Of a DNA stretch of 64,000 bases, positions 22,441 through 34,616 are shown one piece after another; the stretch's first letter is position 1, and each line of letters opens with the position of its first letter. Below the pieces are notes generated by a model, which worked only from the letters and a program-made list of their open reading frames with translations, was not told the origin of the DNA and ran no database searches. Origin of the DNA: Dioscorea cayenensis subsp. rotundata (lineage: Eukaryota > Streptophyta > Magnoliopsida > Dioscoreales > Dioscoreaceae); NCBI RefSeq assembly GCF_009730915.1, contig NC_052489.1, positions 4,057,622-4,121,621 of the forward strand, read 5' to 3'. The position numbers and the translations under genes were made by a program.

Positions 22441-22925
22441 TTGTTCGTTGAGTTGTGACCAAGAATCAATCAAGAGTCGTGATGAATTTGATCAAGTGGA
22501 ATGGCATTAGTTCGAGGCGCCTATCGAAAAAGAGAATGAAGAGAAGAATGGATGGTCGAGATTAAATCATCATGGATGGATAGCTTTTAGTTCGAGGCAA
22601 GGCAAGTGGATGGTCGTTTTGTTCGTTGAGTTGTGACCAAGAATCAATCAAGGGTCGTGATGAATTTGATCAAGTGGAATGGCATTAGTTCGAGGCGACT
22701 CATCGAAAAAGAGAATGAAGAGAAGCATGGATGGTCGAGATTAAATCATCATGGATGGATAGCTTTTAGTTCGAGGCAAGGCAAGTGGATGGACTTTTTG
22801 TTCGTTGAGTTGTGACCGAAAAATCAATCAAGGGTCGTGATGAATTTGATCAAGTGGAATGGCATTAGTTCGAGGCAGCTACTGAAAAGAGAATGAAGAG
22901 AAGCATGGATGGCTGAGATTAAATC
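22441..22925 (+). repeat. ~180-bp tandem repeat inside the hAT, ~2.7 copies
   Basis: TTGTTCGTTGAGTTGTGACC occurs at 22441, 22619 and 22799 (spacing 178 and 180), each time followed by AATCAATCAAG-GTCGTGATG, CAAGTGGAATGGCATTAG and GAGATTAAATCAT. Copies differ by a few bases and small indels. Confidence 0.9.
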
Positions 22926-24111
22926 ATGAAGTCTAGATGCACAACTCAATCCTCAGGGTTTTTTTTCCCGGTGGAGGGTGTGGCGGATGTCCCTCCTCGC
23001 CACACCCCGGCGCCGCCACTGGCCGTAGGGGTGTATTTGAGCCGAGCTGTTCGTGAGCGGCTCGGTGTTCGGCTCGATAAGAGCTTATTCGTGTTCAGCT
23101 CATATTGTAAACGAGCCAAGTTTGAACATCATTTTCAAGCTCGATTATTAAATGAGCCAAGCTTGAACAGCTGAAAGCTCGGCTCGTTTTAGCTCGGGAA
23201 ATAGCTCATGAACAAGCTCATGAGCAAGCTCGTTTGTAAACTCGGTTGTGAGCTCGTTTATATATATATATATATGTATGTATATGTATATTAAGGTGTA
23301 TATGTGACTATGTCATTGTTGTCAATTTGAGTCACACATATAGGACTCTAAACTACTATTCGAAAGCTCAGCTCGTTAAAAGCTCGGGTCAGCTAGTTCA
23401 TTAAGTTAAATGAGCTTGTAAGATAAACAAGCCAAGCCTGAACAACACCAAGTTCGGCGCATTATATCTTGTGAACAACTCATTTATTGTATAATTAAAA
23501 GCGCGTTTATAGTATCATTTACAAATTTATTTGTAACAATCATTAATATAATCATTTATAGTGTCATGAACAAGCTTATTTACCGGATCGTTAATAATAT
23601 TACAAAAGAAAAATATTTATAGATAGTTACATCACAATGTTTATTTTGTTATTATTGTAATTATTTGTTAACTTATTTAATGAATATTTTAACAAGCTTG
23701 AACTCAAACCTTAATGATTCCATAAACAAGCTTAAATTATTCTTTTACTAAAATGATCCTCAAACTTAAATCGAGTTGAGTCACACTTGGTAATGATTCA
23801 TTAAATAAGGTTTAAATGATAATTTATTAAATAGAAAAATAGAGTATAAAAAAAAAGTCAAGCCTTAATCAAGCTAACAAACCAAGTCTAAGCTTCGAAT
23901 TTTTTTAACAAGTTGAGCTCGAGCATGAAGTTCGAAATAAGCTCGATTAGAGCTCGAGCTCGGTTAAAATAGTAACGAGCCAAGTTTGAACATGAAAAAT
24001 GAAGCTCGAAGAAAGCTCAGCTCGAGCTCGAACTTGATTAAATAGTAATGAGCCAAGCTTGAACAAGGCAAAGCTCGGCTCGGCTCGGCTCATTTACAGC
24101 CCTAGACAAAG

Positions 24112-25780
24112 GTTTTTACTTTGTTTTTATAATAATAGCCAATTCTTGCAAGATAAAATTTATAATTTTTTATTTTAAATTTGAGCAGACTTGAGAGATA
24201 AATTTGCAGTAAATAGGATACTCTTTGAGCTTCGTTTATTGGTGCTAATATATATATATATATATATATATATTGTATTTTATTCTAATTTATTAGGTCT
24301 TAAGCTATGGGTAAAAATTTAAGTAACTAAAGTATTACAAGTGTTCATTTTTCTTTAATTATCCATTCGCACCATGTAGAATTTATCTTTGCATTGAGGG
24401 GTTTTTTGCGAAAAATTTAGTATTTTTTATTTTATTTATTATGATCTAAGATTATTATATAAGTCGATTATATTTTTTATTATTTTAGGTTAGTGACTTG
24501 AGATTTGCTGGTAGGTGGTTGTCTTTAGATATAGTGTTCTTTTGTTGTGGTTTTGTTCGGATTGCAAGACCTTTGATACATTTTTGATAGATATAACATT
24601 ATAATTAAAATCTTTAAAATCTTTAAAATCATTTATAACAACATAAATTGTATAAAAATTCTAAAAGTTTTAGAAATTCTTTGAGATGCCAGAATAATAT
24701 CTACATTGTTTATTGTATACATTTTCTCATAACATTTAAAATAAGCATTAAGTTCTGCAATTTTTTTCTCACAAACCAATAATTTCACTGGGAAAAACAT
24801 ATAGGAAAAACATTTTGCGTTGAGTACTTGTTTTCATTTGGTTTTCGTAATTCTGTATGAATCAAAGCAAGTTTATCAAACTCTATAAATTTTACACTTC
24901 GTTTTATGGGAATCAAATTAAGTAAAATTGTGTTAATATTATTAGTGTTAGATTTTTTAAGTAGGGCGTATTTTAGAAAAAACTCAAATTAAATTTTAAA
25001 ATTCACACAACGTAAAGTAAGGACACAAGTGCTTATGCAACTTTCAGTTGTGCTCCACGTCTATACATACCCGTGACTTCTCTTAAATAAGGGTAGCTTA
25101 TCGTCTATTTATTAAAAAAAATTCTTTTGTATCAAACAGTGGTAAAAACTCCTGTATTCAAGAGTAATATCATAACCATTCATATTACATCCTTCTCTGC
25201 AATCTTAAGGAAGCAATAGTTGAACTAGTGGGTGAAATTTTAGTGTTTCATCTATTACAAAGTTAATTACGATATGGGTTTTTTTGTCTCAGAGATCCTG
25301 ACTTCACTTTGAATTTTTTTTCATTATTTTTGATTGTTTATGAATTTAGGATAACCACTATATATATATATATATATATATATTAAAATCGTTTTAGTGG
25401 AATCTATTGCTTTAAGCAATACATTTTTGACTTGGAGACAGAAAATTATGTTGTTGACCCCTGCATGATTGAGGTGTAATGGGTGTGTATGAAATTACTT
25501 GTTCATATTATGAGAAAAAAAAACATTTTATATTATGAGAAAAATTTGATGGTTACCGGAGACTTTAAGAATAATTATACGAAATATTAGACCCATTGCT
25601 CAGATATCATAATATCTATAATGTTAGACAACCACTAGATGGTTTAGTAATAAGTGCTCATTCGAATGGTGGGCGAATAGTACTTGCTTAAATCCCTCAT
25701 GCTGCAATACTATACAATACTACTATTTACACATGTTCACCGGATTTACTGTGGAAGGAGCTGTATTCTCCACCGTTTTC
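24112..25780. other. AT-rich DNA without recognised features
   Basis: No gene or clear element is visible. (TA)n runs lie near 24248-24274 and 25361-25382. Confidence 0.45.
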
Positions 25781-25784
25781 AGGG

Positions 25785-26545
25785 CTAAACCAGAGAATTT
25801 TTTTATGGGGGCAATTTTTTTTAGAGAGGACTGAAAATTTCTTTTAAAGAACAAGTAAAAAAGTAAATGAGGCAAATTAATAGTAGATTTTATAAATATT
25901 TTTCTAATATATATACTAATTTATTGAAAATCAAGTTGGTGAAAAATAAATTTTTACAAAATTTTTTTGTTACTATATAATCAATATTTTAAATATCAAA
26001 AGGTCAAAAAATAAAATAAAATTTTACGAATATTTTTTTTAAAACTATAATATGTTTAGATTATATATATTAATTTGTGAAAAAACCAACTGACTAAATA
26101 ATAGACTTTTGCACAAAAAGAGTCCTATAAATCAATTTGTAAAATATTAAAAACTAAACAATGAGCACGGATTGAGAATTAATTGTCCACCAAGTGCAGC
26201 TATGTTATAAGCCTTTAAACAATAAATTTTCACAAATGTTTTTTTCTAAAAATATTTTTTATATTATGTAATTAATATGTATATATATATAGGTTGTGTC
26301 CTCTAGGGACATTCGTAGATTTAAAATCTACGAACATCCAACAGTTCTATGCATAGACTCAACAGTGCAGAACAATTCTCTTTTGTTTATGTTGTTCATA
26401 TGAACAATGTTCATGTGCTTATGAATACTGTCATAGTAGAAAAGTGGGACGTTCATATATATATATATATATATAATTAAAAAAAAACAAAACAAAACCT
26501 GGGGGCCATGGCCCTTTTCACCTTCCCCTAGCTCCGCCCTTGACC
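25785..26545. mobile_element. Possible decayed hAT-type element
   Basis: The left part has CAGGGCTAAACCAGAGAA and a G-rich GGGGGCAATTTTTTTT. The right part, in reverse complement, has CAAGGGCGGAGCTAGGGGAA and GGCCATGGCCCCCAGG, like the paired ends of worn plant hAT elements. No convincing 8-bp duplication was found. A short hairpin, TTCGTAGATTT with AAATCTACGAA (26310-26332), begins what may be a second small insertion at 26295-26460. Confidence 0.35.
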
Positions 26546-26675
26546 GCCTCAGGTAGCTAGGGATATGTATTTCATCGACATATATAAACTATATATATTC
26601 ATGGATAGAATTTGTGTAAGTAAATAATTCGCTAGGCAAGACTCTATATTGAATTTTTGAACCGATTGAGTTAAT

Positions 26676-27174
26676 TGGAGTAATCCTCACAATAATCCTT
26701 CTATTATTGTCAAATCACCCTTTTAGTCCCTCTATTATGAAATGTGTTCTTTTTATTTTCCTTGATTGGGAAATATAGGTCCATGCCCAACAATTGTTCT
26801 TGTCACCATCTATTTTCGCTAACGTGCCATCCACTAACACCGACGTGGCCACGTTTGATATAAAAGAAACCAATAAATGGCTTAAAATATTGATAAAGAG
26901 TTTCCATGTTGGTGTTAGTGGATGCCACATCAGCATGATCTGAAATGACGTGGAAACCTTTACTAATATTTTAAGCCATTCATTGGTCTTTTTATATTAA
27001 ACGTGGCAACATCGGTGTTAGTAGATGCCACATTAGAGAAAATGGATGGGGACAATGATGATCGTTAGGGTAAGGACCGACATTTCCCAATCGAGTAAAA
27101 TAGAGGAACCAAATAGACGCATTTCATAATAGAAGGACTGACTCTAATAGAGGGACTATTTTGAGGATTATTAC
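26676..27174. mobile_element. Foldback MITE-like element (499 bp) with 8-bp target duplication
   Basis: The two halves are inverted copies. The left half begins TGGAGTAATCCTCACAATAA and the right end in reverse complement is GTAATAATCCTCAAAATAGT. Both then carry AGTCCCTCTATTATGAAATG, CACTAACACCGACGTGG-like text and GGCTTAAAATATT in mirrored order. GAGTTAAT flanks both ends (26668-26675 and 27175-27182). It has no coding capacity, and hAT or MULE mobilisation are both possible. Confidence 0.8.
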
Positions 27175-27181
27175 GAGTTAA

Positions 27182-29896
27182 TGTAATACCCTGAACTTTT
27201 AGATACATGTTGGAAAATATATTCAGGGTATTATCAATTGTAGTAAGAATTTCCTGTCGAGCAGTTTTGTTGAGAAACCCAAGTGGAAAGAATAAAGACC
27301 TAAGTGTGAGAGTTTATAAAAGATTTTGGGTTCACAAGTAATAAAAAGGTTTGATCCGAAGTGTTTCCGGAGACCAAGGACTGAAAGGTAAGTTTGTAGG
27401 GACCTTTTGGAAATACTATTTTATGACACAGAGACCGCTGGGGACTTTACATGAATCATTTTGTAAAACTTTTTCCTGACAGGGACTGAAAGTGAATTTC
27501 AGCAGAAATCAAATTAGGGATAAAAAGTTTGGAAATGGCTAGCTTTTATGATGGGCTTTCTTCTTCTTCAATGGTTGCAATAGTGTTCTGTGAGGGAAAA
27601 AAAAAAGAGGAGAGAAAAGAAAAGAAAAGAGTTTTAATGGTTTATTCGGTTGTGTATATTTGGATGTATGTATATATCTGTGGTTAATTTGAAGAAGTGT
27701 TGATGGAGAGGATGAAGTGGTTGTTATAAGATGATTTTGTTTGGAAAAAAACCCTTGTATTTAAGATGGATCTTGCTTGGAACGGTGGAGAAATTCTTGG
27801 TTTTACTGTAGATTATTGTAGCAATCGGAATTAGGGTTTGACTTGGTTAATTGAGTTGATGATGATGATTAATAAGGTGATGATAATGGGTGGAGATTAA
27901 CTGGTTGAGTTTAGCCAAATTGGTTGAGTTGGGCTTGATCAAATCGAGTGAAGTGGGCTTGATTTGAATTAGTCAAGTTCATTCAATTGGATTTGAGATG
28001 GGTTTGGCTAGCCAAGTTGATGTAGGTTGGGTTCATTTGGGTTTGAACGAGAGTAAAGAATTGGTTTGGTGCAACCAATTGAGAGGATTGATTTGATTTG
28101 GACTCAATGTGTAATTGAGTTGGGTTGAATTTAGGTTAAGTTGGTTGAGATTGATTTGGGCTTGGTTCAGATTACGGGCTATTGACTTTGGGAACCAATT
28201 CAGAATTGGGTTCAATTGAACCAACCTGTTTCAAGAGATTTTGTATAAGAATTAGAATTGGTTCAAGGCTGGTTGGTTAAAGTGACCTTGGTTCAGTGAA
28301 TTTGAGGTTGGTTCAGGTTGATTTAGAATGTTTTAGCCTAAATTGAGTTGGTTTAAGTGGAATTGGAGACCAATTTAATTATGCAAGGTCGAGTTTTAAT
28401 CGGTTGGAGTGAGTGAGCTCAATTAGAGAGTCAGTTATTTGTTTTTTTTATTTGTATTTTCTTTTGGGTTCAGTTATGTATTTAGTTTGTCATATTTATT
28501 TATTTATTCCGTTCTCCTTGTTAAGTATTGTTCAGGCTTGGAAGGAAGTTCCAAGTTTAGCAAGAAACTCAAGGGAGACCAGGTGAGTTGGTAGTGGCTA
28601 CTATTTTAAAATAATTGGTTAATTGCTACTATTTTGAAACAAGTGCTTAATGGCTAATATTTTAAAATAATTGTTTAATTATTTCATTATATTGTGTTTA
28701 ATAATTTATATACATATATTTATTTGTCATTGTTGTGCCATGACAATCGTAATGATATATATGGTTTTGTATAATTATACGTAGTTTTAACTATGGAAAA
28801 TACATAAATATATGTTTTAATTATTCATTTCAGGTAATTATTTTAATTATTATATGTACCTTGACTTTGAGATGATTTGTGAAACTATATGTGCATATTA
28901 AAATGTTTTACCGCCAATGCTTGTGGAATTGGTTTTCATTCGTGGTATATGAATTGTGTCCTGGATCTGGACTTTACAAGTATTATGCATGTATTGTACT
29001 GTGGAGTTTTTACAGATTTTGATGGTAACTACGGATTTTAGTCCGACACTGTAGTGGGGGTTCCACAGTCCGACCTGATGGGAGGCGGCGTGGTCAACCC
29101 TGAGTTTACCCCTGGTTAAGAGGTGTGTAGAGCCATTGACAGGGTTTAAGTCTGTTGAGAAACCCTGGGTCACCACATGGGGATCTTAATGGTCAACGCC
29201 AAGGTTATGAAAACCTTGATGGCTCTTAACATAGTCACGACGGCGGCTAAGTCGAGGAGTGTTTTTAGGCCAATGATTTGAGATTGGTTTTACAGTTCAG
29301 TCGTGTAAAATATGCTATTTTGGATTGTGATGAGGGGGCGAAACCCAGCTGTCGCTCTTAGGAGAACAGTCTCTCACAAAATTTATATTTCCTGGGAAAA
29401 TTGATTTGATAATGATTCGTGATGAATTCATGTTTTGAAAGCTCTTAAAAAAGTTGTATTTTGCCAAAATTCTAGTATTTGGGAAAGCTGAGAATTATTT
29501 GAGAAATTGATCTTTATATACTTTATATATGCTATATTAAGTTATTTGAAATTATTGAGCTACTATCGACCAACTGAAATGTGTTACAGTTGCAGGGGCA
29601 TGACTCTTCTAGATTGCCTTACGAGTATAGAGCTAATCAGGGTTGAGTTCAGGGTTACTGTGGGTCCCTTTTCTTTCTATTGTTGGTGTCGTGATTTTGT
29701 AGCGGTTGTACCCGCATGTTGGAGTAATTATGTGTCTTGTATTCATGTATTTGAACCTGCAGTTGGTGTAAAGTTGTCAGTCGTGTTTTGTAAGTTTGTT
29801 TTTGTTTTTGTTTTTTAAAGCTGTCAGTTTTCTGTTAAAATGAGTTTTTAACTGATGGGTGCCACATTTACCTCGGTAAAAGGGGTGGGTGTGACA
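27182..29896 (-). mobile_element. LTR-like TG...CA element B (2.7 kb), probably a solo LTR or non-coding element
   Basis: On the minus strand the segment begins TGTCACACCCACCCCTTTTA at 29896 and ends in CAGGGTATTACA at 27182, the TG...CA form of long terminal repeats. The flanking 5-mers are GTTAA and ATTAA, a 4-of-5 match. No gag, pol or primer-binding site is seen. It has the same general plan and similar size as the elements ending at 49747 and spanning 53406-57466. A TTGGTT/GAGTTGGG-rich zone occupies about 27860-28420. A characteristic conserved block with TTCCACAGTCCGACCTGATG is at 29060-29380. Frames inside are short and unsupported. Confidence 0.55.
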
Positions 29897-29948
29897 ATTA
29901 ATTTGATTGGTTTCTTGATGAAGTCCATTATCTAATAGATAAATATAA

Positions 29949-30850
29949 GAGTAATGTTATATAGCACTACTCATTTACACGAATTCCTCACACTACCGAC
30001 GTGGCAAATGAGCTTCTCTCTTCTAGTCAGCATATTTTAAAAAAAAATTAAATCCTTGAAATCAAGGTTGGCAGCCCTAATCAAGTTGTTTTTTTTTCAA
30101 CCCACCACCACCCCTCTTGGCATCATCATCAGCCGCACGTCAATCGACGCCGCCGCCACCACCGCCGACTCCACCGTCGAGATTGATGTTCATACTATTT
30201 GTTTCAATTGGGAGTTATGAGCAGGAAAAGAACAACACCTAAAAGCTGCACAAGATGAGAAGAACACTTTGCTATTGTTGTTGTTGTTATTGTTGTGGTT
30301 GTTGTTTATTATGTTGATGTCTAACACTTTGTTGTTGAGAGTTTAATCTTGATCTCTTTATCTTGTTTCTGAGGGGTTGTTAGTGAGGAAAGGGTATATC
30401 AGATCAGCATGTAAATTTGCAAGCAAATAGAAGCATTATCCAGCATCAGATCCCTTTTGATTTGTTTTATGTCTCTAAAGAAGCATAAATTTGTACTTTT
30501 TTAAGTGATCAATCTTGTTTGTGCATTTGAGACGGTTCTTTTTAAGTGATCAATGCTGTTTTTTAAGTGATCAACTCGTTTCCTTTAACACTTCTACGAT
30601 GGTGGAGTCGGTGGCGGCGGCGGCTGCGGTGGTGTCGGTTGACGAACAATTGATGATGATGCCAAGAGGGGTGGAGGTGCGAAGAGGGGTGGCGGTGGGT
30701 TTAAAAAAAAACAGCTTCATTAGGGCTGCCAGCCTTGATTTCAAGGATTTAATTTTTTTTTAAATATATTGATTAGGAGAGATAAGCTCATTTGCCACGT
30801 CGGTAGTGTAAGGAATTCGTGTAAATGAGTAGTGCTATATAGCATTACTC
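29949..30850. mobile_element. Non-autonomous MULE (902 bp) with perfect 9-bp target duplication
   Basis: The arms start GAGTAATGTTATATAGCACT and, in reverse complement, GAGTAATGCTATATAGCACT, and stay paired for roughly 240 bp. The arms share ACTCATTTACACGAATTCC, GACGTGGCAAATGAGCT, AAATCAAGGTTGGCAGCCCT / AAATCAAGGCTGGCAGCCCT and AACCCACC-CCACCCCTCTT. TAAATATAA flanks both ends exactly (29940-29948 and 30851-30859). The inner parts of the arms have a GC-rich, codon-like Ala/Val run (about 30600-30660) that may be captured gene sequence. No transposase is present. Confidence 0.9.
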
Positions 30851-30859
30851 TAAATATAA

Positions 30860-31493
30860 TTTAGTTAAACATCCAAGGGCAATATATAAACTATAAAGAG
30901 CGTCTTGAAAAATAGCTAAATTTCCCATTACTCACGTTTGATAAATATCTTTTAGATTTGTCTTTTAATTTAAATTTTTTATTTTATTTTATTATTTTTT
31001 TAACTCGTAAGCTGGCCCTGGAACAAAGTTTTGAATTTATAAGTCAATTTAAAATATATGAAAAATATGTTTTTACATAAAATCTTTTTATATATATAAA
31101 ACTTATCACTAGATACATAATTGGTTGAATGAAAAAATCTGATGAATTTTTATTTAAATATATAGAGATATATAATTAATTAGCTTTAATTAATACCTAT
31201 ATAATTTTTTGTTGGAAATTAAATACCTATATATACATATATATCTAATTATTCATCTTAGAAAGCTATCAAATTAATTAATTAATTTATTAGACTTATC
31301 AGTATCATGCAGGATAGCATTGCTAAAAGCCAGGCTCTAACCAAGCAACAAAGGATAGCATGAGAACTCCTTTGATGTTTAAGCATAACATCAAGGCAAA
31401 ATCACTTTCATGCATGACCATCTGCTTCATGATCTTCATGAGCTTTAATTAGACCATTATGAGATGATCTCAAACAATATATGCTCCTCAATC
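30860..31493. other. AT-rich DNA without recognised features
   Basis: No gene is seen, and no repeat ends could be identified. Confidence 0.4.
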
Positions 31494-31599
31494 CACTACA
31501 AGAAAAATCTTATATTGGCATTGAAAAATTGGCACAAAAAAAAATAGTGATAAATTTGTCACATCATTTGACATAGAATTAACAAATTGTGTCAAATAT

Positions 31600-32070
31600 A
31601 TAATTTTTTTAAAATACTTTTTTAATTCCACACCAAATACTGTGCTAAATATACATTAATAAATTTAGCACAAGAATGCTAAATGTAGTGCAAAACATAC
31701 TTTTTAAAAAAAATAATTTATTAACACTGTGTCAAATACTGTGCCAAAAATATAAATATATTAATATATTAATACCATACTAAATACTATACAAAAAATA
31801 TAAATATAATAGTATATTAATACTGTGCCAAAAATATAAATATATTAATATATTAATACCGTGGCAAATACCGTACAAAAAAAATATAAATATAATAATA
31901 TATTAATATTGTGCCAAAAATATAAAAATAATAATATATTGATTCCGTACCAAATACCGTGCCAAAAATATAAATATAATAATATATTACTACCATACCA
32001 AATACTGTGCCAAAAATATAAATATAATAATTCATTAATACTAAACCAAATACAATGCCAAAAATACAAA
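31600..32070 (+). repeat. CACTA subterminal repeat array
   Basis: About ten units of roughly 48-58 bp contain ACCAAATACTGTGCCAAAAA followed by TATAAATATAATAATATATT with small changes. Such arrays are transposase-binding zones in CACTA elements. The reading frames over it, rich in Tyr, Ile and Phe, only reflect the repeat. Confidence 0.75.
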
Positions 32071-32087
32071 TAAAATAATTAATTTAT

Positions 32088-33516
32088 GGGAAAATTACTG
32101 TTTACATATCAAGAATTTCAAAATTTCACAAACAGCCCTTGTGAGTTTTGAATACCTCAGACAGCTCTTCCATTATTGTTTCACTTCTTTTTTGCCCCCT
32201 ACAGGTCACTAGGACTGGCTCCATGTTATGAAATTTCATCGTTGCCCTTAAAAATGGTGGGAAAGCAACCGCCTAATCACATCATATTAAACCTTTTTGC
32301 ATTCATTTTTTTCATTCTTTTTGCATGTACTCATTTCTTAAACAGAGAACTCATTTTTTTTAAACAGAGAACATCATTTCTTAAACAGCAAAACTCATTT
32401 TTTAAACAGAAACATTGATATTTAAACTGAAAAACTAATATTTACGTGACAAATTAATCTTGGGTATAAAAACCAATTAATCTTAGCCACTCGTACATAT
32501 TTAAATAGAAACAACGATATTTAAGCACTTTTTAAACATAAACGCAATATATTAGACAGAAACATCGATAGTTAAACAAAGTCAACCAAGCATAAAGACG
32601 GCCGTTCTTTATTATATGGAGATAACGATATTTACATTAAAATTTTAATAAGTTTGTAAAAAAGAATTTAGGTTAGCATGATTACATTATAACTACAAAC
32701 AAAAGAATTTAGGTTAGCATGAAGAGTAATACATGTACTCATTTCTTAAACAGAAAACTCATTTTTTTTAAAACAGAAACCTCATTTCTTAAACAGAAAA
32801 CTCATTTTTTTAAACAGAAAACTCATTTCTTAAACAAAAAACTCATTTCTTAAACAGAAACCTAACAGAAAACTCATTTCTTTAACAGAAAACTCATTTT
32901 TTAAATAGAAACAGTGATATTTAAACAGAAAAACCAATATTTATGTGACAAATTAATCATGGGTATAAAAACCAATTAATCTTAACCACTCGTACATATT
33001 TAAATAGAAACAACAATATTTAAGCACTTTTTTAAAACATAAACGCAATATATTAAACAGAAACATCGATAGTTAAACAAAGACAACCAAGCATAAAGAT
33101 GGTTGCTCTTTATTATATGAAGATAACGATATTTACATTAAAAATTTAATAAGTTTGTGGAAAAGAATTTAGGTTAGCATGATTACATTATAACTACAAA
33201 CAAAAGAATTTAGATTAGCATGAAGAGTAATGCATGTACTCATATCTTAAATAGAAAACTCATTTTTTAAACAGAACCTCATATTTTAAATAAAACCTCA
33301 TATTTTAAATAGAACTCATTGCACCCAAGGGCATTATGGTCAAACCATGTCACACTTGCCACAACTTCCAAATTAACTCTATCAATCACTGTTAGATGCT
33401 TGGGGTGTTTAAAAAATCATTGTATTCAAAAGGAAGGGGGTTTTTATAGATATTCAAATTTAGGGGGAGAATCTGTGCATATTGCAAACTTTGGGGGTGT
33501 TTTTAGCAATTTCCAC
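32088..33516. mobile_element. Non-autonomous MULE (1429 bp) nested in the CACTA element, perfect 9-bp duplication
   Basis: The ends GGGAAAATTACTGTTTACAT and, in reverse complement, GTGGAAATTGCTAAAAACAC are diverged inverted repeats. TTAATTTAT flanks both sides exactly (32079-32087 and 33517-33525). The inside is mainly a long tandem repeat: CATGTACTCAT begins units at 32323, 32732 and 33233, each with many short TTTCTTAAACAGAAAACTCA-like sub-repeats and a shared ~380-bp body (for example TTAATC-TGGGTATAAAAACC). No transposase is present. Confidence 0.8.
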
Positions 33517-34303
33517 TTAATTTATTTATACCTATCAGATCTGTGAATCCCGATCTCGATGCAAACACACCACCGATTAAACAAATTTTCTTCCCATTTT
33601 CTACCCTTCCTCTTCCCCTCTTTTATACCTCTCTCTCTTTGTATGAAACCCTCTTGAGAAAGTTTGAAGAGCTTCTTGTTTGTCATAAATCCTCGCATTC
33701 ATATGATGCTTTGGATCTCCATCTTCTTCCAATCTCGTCGTCTCTTTTTGTCTCGGAGTTGATTAGATCTTGATTTGTGAAACCCTTGAAATTTGCGCTT
33801 GACCGAGGTATCTTTTTTTTGGTTTTTTCATCAATTGAATTGTTCTAGGGCTTCGGTTTGATGCATTAAGGTGTCTGATCTCGTGTTTTGATGTATTTAT
33901 CATGATTTGTGGTATTTAGGGTTGGAATTTGTTGTGATTAGTGTGATTGCAGGGAGGGTATGATGAGTCGGATGAAGGATGATGAGAAGAATGAGAAGAT
34001 TATTTGAGGGCTTCATTAAACAATCTTTTCTCGGAGGCTAGTTAATTTGTCTCCAAACCATAGTTCATTTGTGAACTTGAGCTATCTGTGAATTTTTTAA
34101 TTTTGGTTTGTATATATCATGTTATAGCACCAACTACATGTTTATGATTACACCCAGGATAATTTAACTTTCTGATATTCAACTTTCTGAATGCCACAAA
34201 ATATTTTGTGTCAAATATTACCATTGATTTTTGGCATGGATTTTGATTCCATATTTGGCACGGTTTTTTGGCACGATTTTATATAGTATATTTTTGGTAT
34301 AAA

Positions 34304-34616
34304 TATCAAAATGGCCCCTCTATTTTTTTGTTTTCCGCCCTTTTAGTCCCTATAATATAAAATCCGCCCTTTTGGTCCTTGTATTTGCACATTTTCACCC
34401 TTTAGTTGTAAAATCCGTCCTTTTGGTCCTCGTATTTACACATTTTCATCTTTTTTGGTCCCTCTAATTCATCAACTCGAAGGACCAAAAGGGCAGATCC
34501 GTCAATTAGAGGGACCAAAAAAACAAAAATGTGAAAATATGAGAACCAAAAAGACGGATTTTATATTAAAGGGACTTAAAGGGCGGAAAACGCAAAATAG
34601 AGGGACCATTTTGATA
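34304..34616. mobile_element. Foldback MITE-like element (~313 bp)
   Basis: Left TATCAAAATGGCCCCTCTAT and right (reverse complement) TATCAAAATGGTCCCTCTAT are followed by matching TTTCCGCCC, AAATCCG and GGTCC-T-GTATTT blocks in mirrored order, meeting near 34460. Target duplication is unclear. It sits between the inner CACTA sequence and the CACTA right subterminal repeats. Confidence 0.65.

Larger units (their letters stand above)
21606..23021 (-). mobile_element. hAT element (1416 bp) with perfect 8-bp target duplication
   Basis: The ends CAGTGGCGGTGCCAGG and, in reverse complement, CAGTGGCGGCGCCGGG form terminal inverted repeats with two differences in 16. The 8-bp GCCGTAGG flanks both sides exactly (21598-21605 and 23022-23029), the size made by hAT transposases. 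The element carries a fragment of hAT transposase on the minus strand and an internal ~180-bp tandem repeat. It is too short and too damaged to be autonomous. Confidence 0.9.
21599..24104. mobile_element. Older GAGCTCG-rich element, host of a nested hAT
   Basis: The right end reads GGCTCGGCTCATTTACAGCCCTA (last 20: TCGGCTCATTTACAGCCCTA). Its inverse, TAGGGNTGTANNTGAGCCGAGC, is found at 23026-23047 (TAGGGGTGTATTTGAGCC). The interior (23045-24090) is full of GAGCTCG, GCTCGGCTCG and GAGCCAAGC(T)TGAAC motifs in both senses. GACAAAG stands at 21592-21598 on the left and at 24105-24111 on the right, so the true left edge is probably left of the hAT insertion, which split the first bases of this element. 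With the hAT removed the element is about 1.1 kb. It has no coding capacity. An hAT-type MITE is likely but its class is not proven. Confidence 0.65.

Noticed and set aside
22633..23174. Frames across the 180-bp repeat and the GAGCTCG element
   Set aside because: They cross element borders and repeat units without any protein-family sign.
27182..29896. A long non-coding RNA gene with splice-like sites (AAGGTAAGTTT, CCAGGTGAGTTGG)
   Set aside because: The boundaries match an LTR-like transposon better; splice-like words alone are insufficient without transcript data.
30515..30763. 82-residue frame with an Ala/Val run inside the MULE at 29949-30850
   Set aside because: It lies within a terminal inverted repeat arm and runs into it; it may be captured coding sequence but not a gene in itself.
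31845..32073. Tyr/Ile-rich repeat proteins on both strands
   Set aside because: Direct consequence of the CACTA subterminal array.
31600..33310. Possible CRISPR-like or regularly spaced repeat system
   Set aside because: The repeats are AT-rich subterminal and minisatellite units in a plant genome; spacer lengths are irregular and no cas-like genes exist.
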